From the NCBI GenBank assembly GCA_045612925.1, contig JAZKZX010000008.1, positions 1 to 60,055 on the forward strand: DNA of 60,055 bases, in the 5' to 3' direction. The notes beneath the pieces were generated by a model. That model saw only the letters and a list, made by a program, of their open reading frames with translations. It ran no database searches and was not told the origin of the DNA. Shown here in pieces: positions 15,671-24,125 of the stretch. Position 1 is the first letter of the stretch. Every line of letters begins with the position of its first letter. Source of the DNA: UBA1189 sp045612925 (GTDB taxonomy: Bacteria; Bacteroidota; Bacteroidia; Bacteroidales; Bacteroidaceae). A program made the position numbers and the translations under genes.

Positions 15671-16186
15671 ATGAAAAAGATTTTTTTAATGACAACCTTA
15701 TTTTGCCTTGTGTGCTTTGCCGCCAATGCGCAAAAGTTTGCACTCATTGACATGGAGTATATACTGAAGAATATCCCTGCATACGAGCGTGCCAATGATC
15801 AGCTCAATCAAATATCCAAGAAATGGCAGAGCGAGGTTGAGGCTGTAGCTCTTGAGGCACAGACCCTCTACAAGAACTACCAAAGCGAAGCTGTATTCCT
15901 CTCTGAAGAGCAGAAAACCAAGAAGGAAGAGGAAATTGTAGCTAAGGAGAAAGAGGCTCAGGAACTGAAGCGTAAGTACTTCGGTCCTGAAGGCGAACTC
16001 TATAAGAAACGAGAGAGCCTAATGGCTCCTATACAGGATGAGATATACAATGCCGTAAAGGAAATTTCCGACATGAAGGGGTATTCTGTAGTGGTAGATC
16101 GCGCTTCGGCTGCCAGCATCATTTATGCATCGCCCAAGATTGATATAAGTAACGAGGTATTGGTGAAGTTAGGATATGCCAACTAA
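15671..16186 (+). CDS. OmpH/Skp family periplasmic chaperone, copy 1
   Basis: A 171-residue protein with a cleaved signal peptide (ANAQKFALIDMEYIL). A long charged coiled coil follows (about 40-115, EEQKTKKEEEIVAKEKEAQELKRKY), then the C-terminal strand segment VVVDRASAASIIYASP. The form fits Skp, a trimeric chaperone that carries unfolded outer-membrane proteins to BamA. The ATG at 15671 starts the signal peptide; upstream extension from 15617 adds unrelated residues. It is first of three tandem family members. Confidence 0.92.
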   Translation: MKKIFLMTTLFCLVCFAANAQKFALIDMEYILKNIPAYERANDQLNQISKKWQSEVEAVALEAQTLYKNYQSEAVFLSEEQKTKKEEEIVAKEKEAQELKRKYFGPEGELYKKRESLMAPIQDEIYNAVKEISDMKGYSVVVDRASAASIIYASPKIDISNEVLVKLGYAN

Positions 16187-16192
16187 AAATAT

Positions 16193-16200
16193 TACTTTTG
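16193..16200 (+). promoter_or_regulatory. Internal promoter before the second Skp gene
   Basis: TACTTTTG fits TAnnTTTG and lies 41 bases before the next ATG. It could allow the second and third chaperones, murI and the following gene to be expressed separately from bamA. Confidence 0.5.
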
Positions 16201-16241
16201 CAGTTTGAAATGAAAATATTAACAATAAAAAATACAACACT

Positions 16242-16742
16242 ATGAACAAGAAACTTATTGCCATGCTTTTCCTTATGGCACCTCTCGCACTTTTTGCACA
16301 GAAATTTGGTCACCTCAATTCCGCTGACATTATTCAAGTGATGCCTGAGTACACCGCGGCGCAGACTGAGATTCAGAATCTTGAGAAACAGTATGCTAAC
16401 GAACTCCAGATGATGGAGTCTGAACTTGCCAAGAAGAGTGAGGCTTATGATAAGGAGAAGGCTACACTCCCCGCCAATATAGCTCAGCGTCGCGAGCAAG
16501 AGTTGCAAGAGCTTTATGGTCGCATGCAGCAGTACTATCAGCAGTCTCAAGTTGAACTTCAGCAAGCGTCACAAGAGAAGATGGCTATGCTCACAGAGAA
16601 GATCACCAAGGCTATCAAGGAGGTTGGTGTCGCAGGTGGTTACCTTTACATCTTTGATGTAGCCAGCGGCATCCCCTACATCAGTGAGACATTGAGCGTA
16701 GATGTTACTAGTGCAGTAAAGGCTAAATTAGGCATTAAATAA
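16242..16742 (+). CDS. OmpH/Skp family periplasmic chaperone, copy 2
   Basis: A 166-residue paralog of the preceding protein: signal peptide (LFAQKFGHLNSADII), coiled coil (about 40-110, rich in glutamine and glutamate, QYYQQSQVELQQASQEK) and the C-terminal YIFDVASGIPYIS strands. It is expected to be a periplasmic outer-membrane protein chaperone. Its stop codon overlaps the start of the third copy (TAATG), indicating translational coupling. Confidence 0.92.
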   Translation: MNKKLIAMLFLMAPLALFAQKFGHLNSADIIQVMPEYTAAQTEIQNLEKQYANELQMMESELAKKSEAYDKEKATLPANIAQRREQELQELYGRMQQYYQQSQVELQQASQEKMAMLTEKITKAIKEVGVAGGYLYIFDVASGIPYISETLSVDVTSAVKAKLGIK

Positions 16743-17248
16743 TGGTAAAAAGAAACTTATTTGTCCTCTTGGCATTCGTTGCGGTGAGTGCCATGGCGCA
16801 GTCGAAGTTTGGCTATGTCAGCTACGAGGAACTTGTCAAGTCTTTACTTGAGTACAATATAGTGCAAGGGCATCTAGATGACTTGCAGGCGAAGTATGAA
16901 GCTGAGGTTGAGCGATCAGATCGCGAATTCAACCAAAAATATGCCGATTTCATCGAGGGGCAGAGCCAATTTCCTGACAATATCCGAATCAAACGCCATA
17001 AAGAGCTGCAAGAGTTGATGGAGAAGTCCATGGCATTCAAGGATGAGGTGCGTTGTGTCATGCGAGATGCTCGCCACGAGATGATGCAGCCCCTTTATGA
17101 GAAAGTCGATGAGGCGGTGATGAAGGTATGCGTTGATGGAGATTATGATTATGTTCTCAACACTGATGACAAAGCCTACATTGCGATAAATCCTAGAAGT
17201 GGTACAGACATCACCGAGCAAGTCAAACAGGAATTAGGCATAGAGTGA
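16742..17248 (+). CDS. OmpH/Skp family periplasmic chaperone, copy 3 (divergent)
   Basis: A 168-residue protein with a signal peptide (SAMAQSKFGYVSYEEL) and the same coiled-coil plan, but more divergent: the helix has aspartate and arginine pairs and three cysteines or unusual residues (EVRCVMRDARHEMMQPL, VCVDGDYDYVLNTDDKAYIAI). It starts within the stop codon of copy 2. Many Bacteroidales carry two OmpH genes at this locus, so a third may be a recent or specialised addition; that comparison is from general knowledge. Confidence 0.88.
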   Translation: MVKRNLFVLLAFVAVSAMAQSKFGYVSYEELVKSLLEYNIVQGHLDDLQAKYEAEVERSDREFNQKYADFIEGQSQFPDNIRIKRHKELQELMEKSMAFKDEVRCVMRDARHEMMQPLYEKVDEAVMKVCVDGDYDYVLNTDDKAYIAINPRSGTDITEQVKQELGIE

Positions 17249-17291
17249 TTATTCCCATATAAGTTGACAACCGATATTCAATCATCACACC

Positions 17292-18116
17292 ATGAAACAC
17301 GGCCCTATAGGAATCTTCGACTCTGGTTACGGAGGACTCACCATCTTGTCGCAGATACGAGCACAGATGCCTGAATATGATTTCTTGTATCTCGGCGACA
17401 ATGCTCGCACCCCCTATGGCACTCGTTCATTCGAGGTTGTATATGAGTTTACTTCGCAGGCTGTGAGGACGTTATTTGATATGGGTTGTCCCATGGTGAT
17501 ACTCGCTTGTAATACTGCTTCGGCAAAGGCACTGCGCACAATACAACAGATTGACCTGCCAAAGATTGATCCGTGCAAACGTGTGCTGGGTATTATACGC
17601 CCTACGGTGGAGTATCTCGATGAAATCACCGAAACGCGTCATGTGGGTATCCTTGCTACTTCGGGTACCATTAAGTCACAGTCTTATCCTTTAGAGATAA
17701 AGAAACTCTTCCCTGATATAATTGTTACTGGAGAGGCTTGTCCTATTTGGGTACCGTTGGTTGAGAATGGTGAGGCGGGAAGCAGGGGAACTGACTACTT
17801 TATCCGTCGACACATCGACAACCTGTTGGCTAAGGATGATAAGATAGACACGCTCATTCTCGGTTGTACGCACTATCCTATCCTCTATGATAAGATACGC
17901 AAGTACACACCAGCACATATTAAGGTTATCCGACAAGGAGAATATGTAGGCAAGAGTTTAGTGAACTATATGGAGCGTCATCCCGAGATGGATTCTCTTT
18001 GCACCAAGCAAGGCACATGTCGTTTCCTCACTACTGAATCGGGTGATATCTTCAAGCAATATGCTTCAATCTTCTTCGATGAGGATATTGATGTGAGGAG
18101 TATTGCTCTGAAATGA
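17292..18116 (+). CDS. murI: Glutamate racemase
   Basis: A 274-residue cytoplasmic enzyme that converts L- to D-glutamate for peptidoglycan. The substrate loop FDSGYGGL (residues 9-16), the first catalytic cysteine C73 in ACNTAS and the second, C192, in GCTHYP are all present, with DNARTPYG at 37-43. Length is normal. It is the last recognised envelope gene of the uppS-bamA cluster and is 43 bases after the third chaperone. Confidence 0.96.
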   Translation: MKHGPIGIFDSGYGGLTILSQIRAQMPEYDFLYLGDNARTPYGTRSFEVVYEFTSQAVRTLFDMGCPMVILACNTASAKALRTIQQIDLPKIDPCKRVLGIIRPTVEYLDEITETRHVGILATSGTIKSQSYPLEIKKLFPDIIVTGEACPIWVPLVENGEAGSRGTDYFIRRHIDNLLAKDDKIDTLILGCTHYPILYDKIRKYTPAHIKVIRQGEYVGKSLVNYMERHPEMDSLCTKQGTCRFLTTESGDIFKQYASIFFDEDIDVRSIALK

Positions 18117-18125
18117 TAATTAAAA

Positions 18126-19271
18126 ATGTCAGACAAAACTATAATGCAAAAGCATACATCGGTACAGTTGTTTAGGTTTGAAGCCGCTAATGGAGTGTCT
18201 GAATACCATGCTATCTTGCGCATTACCAATCCTCGGCTCTCATTCATGGAACAAGTTGAGTGCCTTCAAAAGGCATACGAGCAACTTGTTGATGGAGAGA
18301 TATCTGGTGCTGTAGCTGTGCTTAAACGTTATTTCTTGAGCGATGCAGCTAATCAAGCCGATATCTTGATGGCTACGCAGATAGAGCAGTATAATTGTGC
18401 TATATCGATAGTGGAGCAACCTCCGTTAGACGGTACGAAAATCGCCTTGTGGGCATACCTACAAACAGGAGTGCAGACTCGCACTCTCCCTCATGGTGAT
18501 TATGAGGTGAGTCATGGTGGATATAGGCATATCTGGAGCGCTAGCAACTTCAATAAGGCATCAAAATCGGAATATCAAACCCGCCTATTGTTCAATGACT
18601 ATGTGCTAAGGCTTGCCGAGCAAGAGTGTTCATTGGCCAATAATTGCATTCGCACCTGGTTTTTCGTACAGAATGTCGATGTCAATTATGCCGGCGTGGT
18701 GAAAGCTCGCAATGATGTGTTCCTTACTCAGAATCTCACAGAAAAGACCCATTTCATCGCTAGTACAGGCATTGCTGGACGCCATGCCGACCATGAGGTG
18801 TTAGTACAAATGGATGCATATGCCGTGAGTGGCCTCCATCCCGAACAGATACACTATCTCTATGCGCCTACTCACCTTAACCCCACCTACGAGTATGGAG
18901 TGAGCTTTGAACGCGGTACCTATGTCGACTATGGCGACCGCCGTCAAGTGTTCATCTCTGGTACGGCTAGTATCAACAACCGCGGAGAGATTATGTATCC
19001 TGGCGACATACGCAAGCAGACCCTACGCATGTGGGAAAATGTAGAAACCCTGCTTGCTGAAGCCGAGTGCACCTACGAGCATGTAGGCCATCTGCTCGTA
19101 TACTTGCGCGACATTGCTGACTATGAAGTTGTATGTGAGATGTTTGAAGAACGCTTTCCTCGTATTCCCAAAGTCTATTTGTTGGCTCCCGTATGTCGTC
19201 CCGGTTGGCTTATCGAGATGGAGTGCATGGCAGTGAAGGCCATACGCAACGAAGCATATAGGAATTTTTAG
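18126..19271 (+). CDS. Rid/chorismatase-like protein
   Basis: A 381-residue protein whose C-terminal part (about 255-375) has a YjgF/Rid-like pattern: RQVFISGTASINNRGEI, then DIRKQTLRMWENVETLLAEA, then VYLRDIADYEVV and a VCRPGWLIEMECMAV end. The N-terminal half is not typical of Rid proteins; overall length and two-part form resemble chorismatase/FkbO-Hyg5-like proteins. Whether it acts on chorismate, on an imine, or otherwise is undetermined. It starts 9 bases after murI, so it is probably in that operon. Confidence 0.65.
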   Translation: MSDKTIMQKHTSVQLFRFEAANGVSEYHAILRITNPRLSFMEQVECLQKAYEQLVDGEISGAVAVLKRYFLSDAANQADILMATQIEQYNCAISIVEQPPLDGTKIALWAYLQTGVQTRTLPHGDYEVSHGGYRHIWSASNFNKASKSEYQTRLLFNDYVLRLAEQECSLANNCIRTWFFVQNVDVNYAGVVKARNDVFLTQNLTEKTHFIASTGIAGRHADHEVLVQMDAYAVSGLHPEQIHYLYAPTHLNPTYEYGVSFERGTYVDYGDRRQVFISGTASINNRGEIMYPGDIRKQTLRMWENVETLLAEAECTYEHVGHLLVYLRDIADYEVVCEMFEERFPRIPKVYLLAPVCRPGWLIEMECMAVKAIRNEAYRNF

Positions 19272-19341
19272 GAGCGTGGTACCCTCTGAACTACAATTCT
19301 TATAGGTACTATCTTATTTTCAGTTAACTGAAGTCTTTGTC

Positions 19342-19416
19342 TGATGCGCATCATACACCTGTATGGTGGGCAGTAGGCGCGCGTATGCTCGCCATCATAC
19401 ATGTGGCTGCTGCCCA
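19342..19416. repeat. GC-rich palindrome-containing block
   Basis: TGATGCGCATCA (19342-19353) is a perfect palindrome. CATCATACA/TGTATGGTG flank a short loop just after it, and TGGGCAG (19366-19372) is complementary to CTGCCCA near 19409-19415. The block lies between the Rid-like gene and the protease promoter and could be a transcription end or an interspersed element. Confidence 0.4.
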
Positions 19417-19468
19417 GCGGACAATAACATCTCTTTGAATATTGGAAGTTATATCTTATGGTGTGGCA

Positions 19469-19498
19469 TTGTTTGTTTCTAATTATTAGGTATCTTTG
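19469..19498 (+). promoter_or_regulatory. C10 peptidase promoter
   Basis: TATCTTTG (19491-19498) with TTG at 19469-19471, spacer 19 bases, and an ATG 17 bases after the -7 box. This is a close match to the Bacteroidetes promoter form. Confidence 0.65.
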
Positions 19499-19514
19499 TG
19501 CCCAAAGAACGATT

Positions 19515-20633
19515 ATGGGTAGTAGATTGAAATCATTTTGGCTTTTGCTCATTGCTCTCACGAGTTCGCTTCAATTTTTCGCTCGCCCTATCTCAGAGGA
19601 TAAAGCGTGTGTTATCGCCACGCGATTCTACTACATGAAAAAGTTGGACGAGGATATCAAGAAGGTGAAATCGCTTGAAGGACTCGCCCTTGTGTATAGT
19701 CCACAGCATGGCGAAAAGGTGGTACTCACTGCTCCGGAGTACTATGTGTTTGCACCGGCAAACCTCAAAGGGTTTGTCATCGTGGCAGGTGACGATACGG
19801 TAGAGCAACTCATCGTGGGGTATTCGTTGGATGCGCCCATTAGCAATTCCCTCTCGAGCAGTCTTTTGGGGTATCTCAACTGCTATGCAGGCTATATTGA
19901 TGCCTTGAGAAAAGGCAAGGCTACACCTAATACAAAGCGAAGCACAACGCCCGTTGCCCCTCTGCTTACCACACGATGGGGACAACATGCACCGTATAAC
20001 TACTTCTGCCCCGTGTTGAATGAACGAAAGCTCATAACGGGCTGTGTCACCACTGCCGTGGCGCAGATCATGAAGTACCACGCCTGGCCCGAGAAGGGGG
20101 AGGGTGTCTGCCGTGCCGAAATCCAAAACCTCGACACTACATACACCACTGCAACATTAGGCGAAGAGTACAACTGGCAGAAGATGAAAGACCACTATCC
20201 TTACTCGAAGAAGATGCGTATTACCGATGTGGCGCGACTGATGCGCGATGTAGGCCACGCGGTAGGAGTGATGTATACTCCCGTACTGACCAGTGCCTAC
20301 TCGGCCAATGTGCCCAAAGCGTTGATGGAGCACTTTGCCTACTCGCCTGAGATGCGCCATGTGCATCGCTTCCACTATACCGATGAGGAGTGGAACCGCT
20401 TGATGGGTGATGAATTGGCGGCACATCGCCCCATCTATTACTCTACGCGCTCGACGCGACACAATGGACATGCCTTCGTCGTATGTGGCGTTGATGAACA
20501 GGGGCTTTATTATGTCAACTGGGGGTGGGGAGGTCAGTGTGATGGCTATTTTGACTTCGACTGTGTAGCAGACTCCAATGCTGCGTACAATTACATCCAG
20601 AGTGCGATAATCGGTATTGAGCCAAGGCGATAG
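19515..20633 (+). CDS. C10 family cysteine peptidase (streptopain-like)
   Basis: A 372-residue secreted protease relative of streptopain and interpain. It has a signal peptide (about 1-23), an inhibitory prodomain (PISEDKACVIATRFYY; FVIVAGDDTVEQLIVGYS) and a mature papain-like domain. The catalytic cysteine is C177 in TGCVTTAVAQIMKYH, and the catalytic histidine H319 in GHAFVVCGVDE, followed by YYVNWGWGGQCDGYF. The chain ends 30 residues after that motif, with no T9SS C-terminal sorting domain. It is thus likely periplasmic or released by another route. Start chosen at 19515, just after a promoter. Confidence 0.93.
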   Translation: MGSRLKSFWLLLIALTSSLQFFARPISEDKACVIATRFYYMKKLDEDIKKVKSLEGLALVYSPQHGEKVVLTAPEYYVFAPANLKGFVIVAGDDTVEQLIVGYSLDAPISNSLSSSLLGYLNCYAGYIDALRKGKATPNTKRSTTPVAPLLTTRWGQHAPYNYFCPVLNERKLITGCVTTAVAQIMKYHAWPEKGEGVCRAEIQNLDTTYTTATLGEEYNWQKMKDHYPYSKKMRITDVARLMRDVGHAVGVMYTPVLTSAYSANVPKALMEHFAYSPEMRHVHRFHYTDEEWNRLMGDELAAHRPIYYSTRSTRHNGHAFVVCGVDEQGLYYVNWGWGGQCDGYFDFDCVADSNAAYNYIQSAIIGIEPRR

Positions 20634-20639
20634 TTCTTT

Positions 20640-21179
20640 CTACAAATTACCTTTCAAACATTTCTTCGCCACGGATCTTACGCCTGCCGAATAATAGTCA
20701 AGTTCCATGCTGCGTATGATACATAGAAACTCTTTGTGTAAATCACTATCTGATTTACCTTGTCGATAGGCCAACTTCATGGCCAGCGACTGAACCCCTG
20801 GAGGAGACTGAAGGTCAATCATCACATCAAGAAGAAAGTCAAAAAATGCCACGTCAAAGTCTTCATCATCAGGCAGATGATACAATATTCCGAGTATCAA
20901 TCTGCGGAGGCCATCAGGCGTATCGTCTTGCATCGCTAAGGCTTTCATCCGCGCCCATTCACCGATGAGGAGTGACGGACATTGGCTCGCCACTTTCTCC
21001 AATGCCCAAGCAGCACGCCATCGCAAGGAATCCTCCTCATTGCACATAAGTGCTAGCAGGGCATCGAGTAACATCTTGTCGGCTATCGCCTCGGCCGCAA
21101 TAGCCGTGATCAACGTCTTGGATGGTCGGCTCATGAGGCGTAGGCGAAGGCTGTCAGTCAATGATTCGGCATTATTCAT
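20640..21179 (-). CDS. HEAT-repeat-like protein of unknown function
   Basis: A 179-residue, all-helical soluble protein without a signal peptide. Helical pairs such as LLDALLALMCNEEDSLRWRAAWALEKVA and GLRRLILGILYHLP resemble HEAT or ARM repeats, which bind proteins. The last third continues in the same style and ends AKKCLKGNL. No enzymatic motif is seen. It is convergent with the C10 protease gene, with only 6 bases between the stops, and has its own promoter. Confidence 0.75.
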   Translation of the reverse strand: MNNAESLTDSLRLRLMSRPSKTLITAIAAEAIADKMLLDALLALMCNEEDSLRWRAAWALEKVASQCPSLLIGEWARMKALAMQDDTPDGLRRLILGILYHLPDDEDFDVAFFDFLLDVMIDLQSPPGVQSLAMKLAYRQGKSDSDLHKEFLCIIRSMELDYYSAGVRSVAKKCLKGNL

Positions 21180-21209
21180 ACATGGTTCCTATACGGTTCT
21201 TTTTGTTGG

Positions 21210-21240
21210 CAAAGATAGTGAATCTTTGGACTTGCACAAA
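21210..21240 (-). promoter_or_regulatory. Promoter of the HEAT-like gene
   Basis: On the minus strand TTTG (21240-21237), a 19-base spacer and TATCTTTG (21217-21210) make a near-perfect Bacteroidetes promoter, 30 bases before the ATG. Confidence 0.7.
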
Positions 21241-21321
21241 TGGTTCTGCATTTAACTAAATTTATGTTCCTCGACATGGTAAATAAATCTTCTTTATCTT
21301 CATGCAATCATTTTTTTGTAG

Positions 21322-21345
21322 TATCTTTGTACACTTAAAAGTGTA
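21322..21345 (+). promoter_or_regulatory. purH -7 box and adjoining palindrome
   Basis: TATCTTTG (21322-21329) is immediately followed by TACACTT-AA-AAGTGTA (21330-21345), a palindrome with perfect 7-bp arms covering the expected transcription start. A dimeric repressor there could block initiation; alternatively it is a leader hairpin. Confidence 0.55.
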
Positions 21346-21377
21346 AACACGAATAATAACCCCAAAAACAGGAAATA

Positions 21378-22901
21378 ATGTCGGACAACAAAAGAATGAA
21401 AACGGCCCTTGTATCGGTATTTCACAAGGACGGATTGGATGAGATCATTACCACGCTCCATAAGGAGGGCGTACAGTTGCTTTCTACAGGCGGTACACAG
21501 GAGTTCATTGAGTCGCTGGGCGTTCCCTGCCAGCGCGTAGAGGACCTCACAGGCTATCCCTCAATCCTCGGTGGTCGTGTGAAGACCTTGCATCCCAAGG
21601 TGTTCGGTGGTATCCTCGGCCGTCGCGACCTTGAGAGCGACCAGGTACAAATGGTGAATTACGAAATCCCCGAGATCGATCTCGTAATCGTAGACCTCTA
21701 CCCCTTTGAGGCTACCGTAGCTTCGGGCGCTTCGCATGAGGCTATCATTGAAAAGATTGATATAGGTGGTATTTCACTCATTCGCGCTGCTGCTAAGAAC
21801 CATAAGGATGTGGTGATTGTAGCCAGCAAAGATCAGTATGCTCCGCTTGCCGACATCCTTCGTTCAAAGGGTGCGCAGACCACACTCGAGGAGCGTGTAT
21901 GGTTTGCCAAGGAGGCATTCGGCGTATCGTCATTGTATGACTCTGCCATCTTCAACTACTTCGACGGTGGCGAGGGTTCAATGTTCCGCAAGGCGGTGAA
22001 TCACCCCAAGGCATTGCGCTATGGTGAGAACCCTCACCAGAAGGGCTACTTTTACGGTGATTTCGAAGCGATGTTTGATCAGATCCATGGTAAGGAGATC
22101 TCGTACAACAATTTGCTCGACATCAACGCTGCTGTAGACCTCATCGACGAGTTTGAAGAGACCACTTTCGCTATCCTCAAGCACAACAACGCTTGCGGCC
22201 TCGCTTCACGCAACACCTTGCTCGAGGCTTGGACTGACGCTTTAGCTGGTGACCCTGTATCGGCTTTCGGTGGTGTACTCATCACCAATCGCGTCATCGA
22301 CAAGGAAACTGCCGAAGAAATTAACAGGATTTTCTTTGAGGTAATTATTGCTCCCGACTACGATGTGAATGCACTCGAGATTCTCACCCAAAAGAAGAAC
22401 CGTATCATCCTCGTGCGCAAGAACAACGAACTTCCCCGCCAGCAGTTCCGTTCAGTACTGAACGGCGTACTCGTACAGGACCGCGACCTCAAGACCGAAA
22501 CTGCAGAAGATTGCAAGACTGCTACCATTAAGGCTCCTACAACTGAGGAGATCGAGGATATGCTCTTTGCCAACAAGATTGTGAAGAACAGCAAGAGCAA
22601 TGCTATCGTACTTGCTAAGGGCAAACAGCTGCTCGCCAGCGGTGTGGGTCAGACTTCACGCGTAGATGCGTTGAAACACGCTATCGAGAAGGCTCAGGGC
22701 TTCGGCTTCGACCTTCAGGGTGCAGTGATGGCCAGCGACGCCTTCTTCCCCTTCCCCGACTGCGTGGAGATTGCTCACAAGGCAGGTGTTACCGCTGTTA
22801 TCCAGCCCGGTGGTTCAGTGCGCGATGCAGAGTCTGTGCAGTACTGCAATGATAACGATGTGGCAATGGTGATCACTGGTTTCCGTCACTTCAAGCATTA
22901 A
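21378..22901 (+). CDS. purH: Bifunctional AICAR transformylase / IMP cyclohydrolase
   Basis: A 507-residue enzyme of the last two steps to IMP. The N-terminal cyclohydrolase (MGS-like) domain shows LVSVFHKDGL, LLSTGGTQEF and GGRVKTLHPKVFGGIL. The transformylase domain contains RYGENPHQKG, the catalytic KHNNACG near 268-274 and AFGGVL; the C-terminus has SDAFFPFPD and the VIQPGGSVRD loop. All are intact. It precedes mreB in the same direction, an arrangement seen in other Bacteroidales (general knowledge). Confidence 0.97.
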   Translation: MSDNKRMKTALVSVFHKDGLDEIITTLHKEGVQLLSTGGTQEFIESLGVPCQRVEDLTGYPSILGGRVKTLHPKVFGGILGRRDLESDQVQMVNYEIPEIDLVIVDLYPFEATVASGASHEAIIEKIDIGGISLIRAAAKNHKDVVIVASKDQYAPLADILRSKGAQTTLEERVWFAKEAFGVSSLYDSAIFNYFDGGEGSMFRKAVNHPKALRYGENPHQKGYFYGDFEAMFDQIHGKEISYNNLLDINAAVDLIDEFEETTFAILKHNNACGLASRNTLLEAWTDALAGDPVSAFGGVLITNRVIDKETAEEINRIFFEVIIAPDYDVNALEILTQKKNRIILVRKNNELPRQQFRSVLNGVLVQDRDLKTETAEDCKTATIKAPTTEEIEDMLFANKIVKNSKSNAIVLAKGKQLLASGVGQTSRVDALKHAIEKAQGFGFDLQGAVMASDAFFPFPDCVEIAHKAGVTAVIQPGGSVRDAESVQYCNDNDVAMVITGFRHFKH

Positions 22902-22907
22902 GTCTTT

Positions 22908-22926
22908 AATTTAGAAATTCTAAATT
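22908..22926. repeat. Palindrome after purH
   Basis: AATTTAGAA (22908-22916) and TTCTAAATT (22918-22926) are perfect complements around one base, followed by TTTGG. It could be a weak terminator or part of the AATTC-rich repeat family also seen after mreB. Confidence 0.45.
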
Positions 22927-23007
22927 TTGGATTCTCTTCTTCAAGGTGTATTTTGTATGGGTGAAGTGAAATAGGGTTTAGAATTCAAAAAGTCATAATT
23001 ATAATAC

Positions 23008-24033
23008 ATGGGACTTTTCTCTTTTACACAAGAAATAGCGATGGACCTCGGCACGGCCAATACCATCATCTTGCAGAATGGCAAGATAGTAGTAGATGAG
23101 CCTTCGGTCGTGGCTCTTGATCGCCGCACAGAAAAAATGGTAGCTGTAGGCGGGCGTGCAAAGTTGATGCACGAAAAGACATCTCCGGACATTAAGACTA
23201 TTCGGCCATTACAGAATGGTGTGATTGCCGACTTTAATGCGTGTGAGCAGATGATGCGCGGACTTATAAAAATGGTGAATACGCGTGCTCGTTTGTTTAC
23301 ACCTTCATTACGCATGGTGATTGGTGTCCCTTCAGGTAGTACTGAAGTGGAGCTGCGTGCTGTACGCGACTCTGCTGAGCATGCTGGTGGACGTGACATC
23401 TATCTTATCTATGAACCAATGGCTGCTGCTGTGGGTATTGGTCTCGATGTAGAGGCTCCCGAGGGCAATATGGTGGTGGATATAGGTGGTGGTTCTACTG
23501 AAATTGCTGTTATCTCATTGGGTGGTATTGTAAAGAATAGCTCAATCCGTGTGGCAGGTGATGATTTTACGGCTGATATCCAAGAATATATGGGGCGTCA
23601 GCACAATCTTAGAGTGGGTGAGCGTATGGCTGAGCGCATCAAGATACATGTGGGATCAGCCTTGACTGATTTGGATGAGTCTGAGGCTCCCGAGGAGTAT
23701 GTTGTGCATGGTCCTAACAAAATTACAGCGTTGCCCATGGCAGTGACCGTATGTTATCAAGAAATTGCCCATTGTTTGGACAAGTCTATTGCTAAAATTG
23801 AACAGGCAGTGCTCAATGCTCTTGAGGATACCCCTCCTGAAATTTATGCAGATATCATTCACAATGGTATTTATTTGGCAGGCGGTGGTGCGCTACTCCG
23901 CGGCTTGGCTAAGCGTTTGCAAGATAAGATTAACATCCCTTTTCATGTGGCTGATGATCCTTTGCATTGTGTGGCGCGTGGTACAGGTATCGCACTGAAG
24001 AATGTAGAGAGATTCTCGTTCTTGATGCGATAA
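23008..24033 (+). CDS. mreB: Rod shape-determining protein MreB
   Basis: A 341-residue bacterial actin homologue that organises lateral cell wall synthesis under the inner membrane. It shows the N-terminal amphipathic MGLFSFTQEIAMDLGTANT with phosphate-1 loop, MVIGVPSG, YLIYEPMAAAVGIGLDV, phosphate-2 VVDIGGGSTEIAVISLGGIV and NGIYLAGGGALLRGL. Length and motifs are normal. First gene of the mre-mrd operon. Confidence 0.97.
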   Translation: MGLFSFTQEIAMDLGTANTIILQNGKIVVDEPSVVALDRRTEKMVAVGGRAKLMHEKTSPDIKTIRPLQNGVIADFNACEQMMRGLIKMVNTRARLFTPSLRMVIGVPSGSTEVELRAVRDSAEHAGGRDIYLIYEPMAAAVGIGLDVEAPEGNMVVDIGGGSTEIAVISLGGIVKNSSIRVAGDDFTADIQEYMGRQHNLRVGERMAERIKIHVGSALTDLDESEAPEEYVVHGPNKITALPMAVTVCYQEIAHCLDKSIAKIEQAVLNALEDTPPEIYADIIHNGIYLAGGGALLRGLAKRLQDKINIPFHVADDPLHCVARGTGIALKNVERFSFLMR

Positions 24034-24038
24034 AAGTT

Positions 24039-24110
24039 AATTCTGAATTCTGGATTTTGAATTCTATATTGTGGTGTGCACTGCAATACTTGAATTCAGA
24101 ATTCAGAATT
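24039..24110. repeat. 14-bp inverted repeat between mreB and mreC
   Basis: AATTCTGAATTCTG (24039-24052) and CAGAATTCAGAATT (24097-24110) are perfect complements around a 44-base loop. Further AATTC words continue to 24115. The mreC frame stays open through it and would read NSEF-type repeats, but the family N-terminus begins downstream. Confidence 0.6.
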
Positions 24111-24125
24111 CAAAATTTTGAGTTC

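Noticed and set aside
23967..24125. Longer N-terminus for MreC
   Set aside because: The upstream 53 codons overlap mreB and translate an AATTC repeat (NSEF-type words); the membrane helix and family start fall after 24126.
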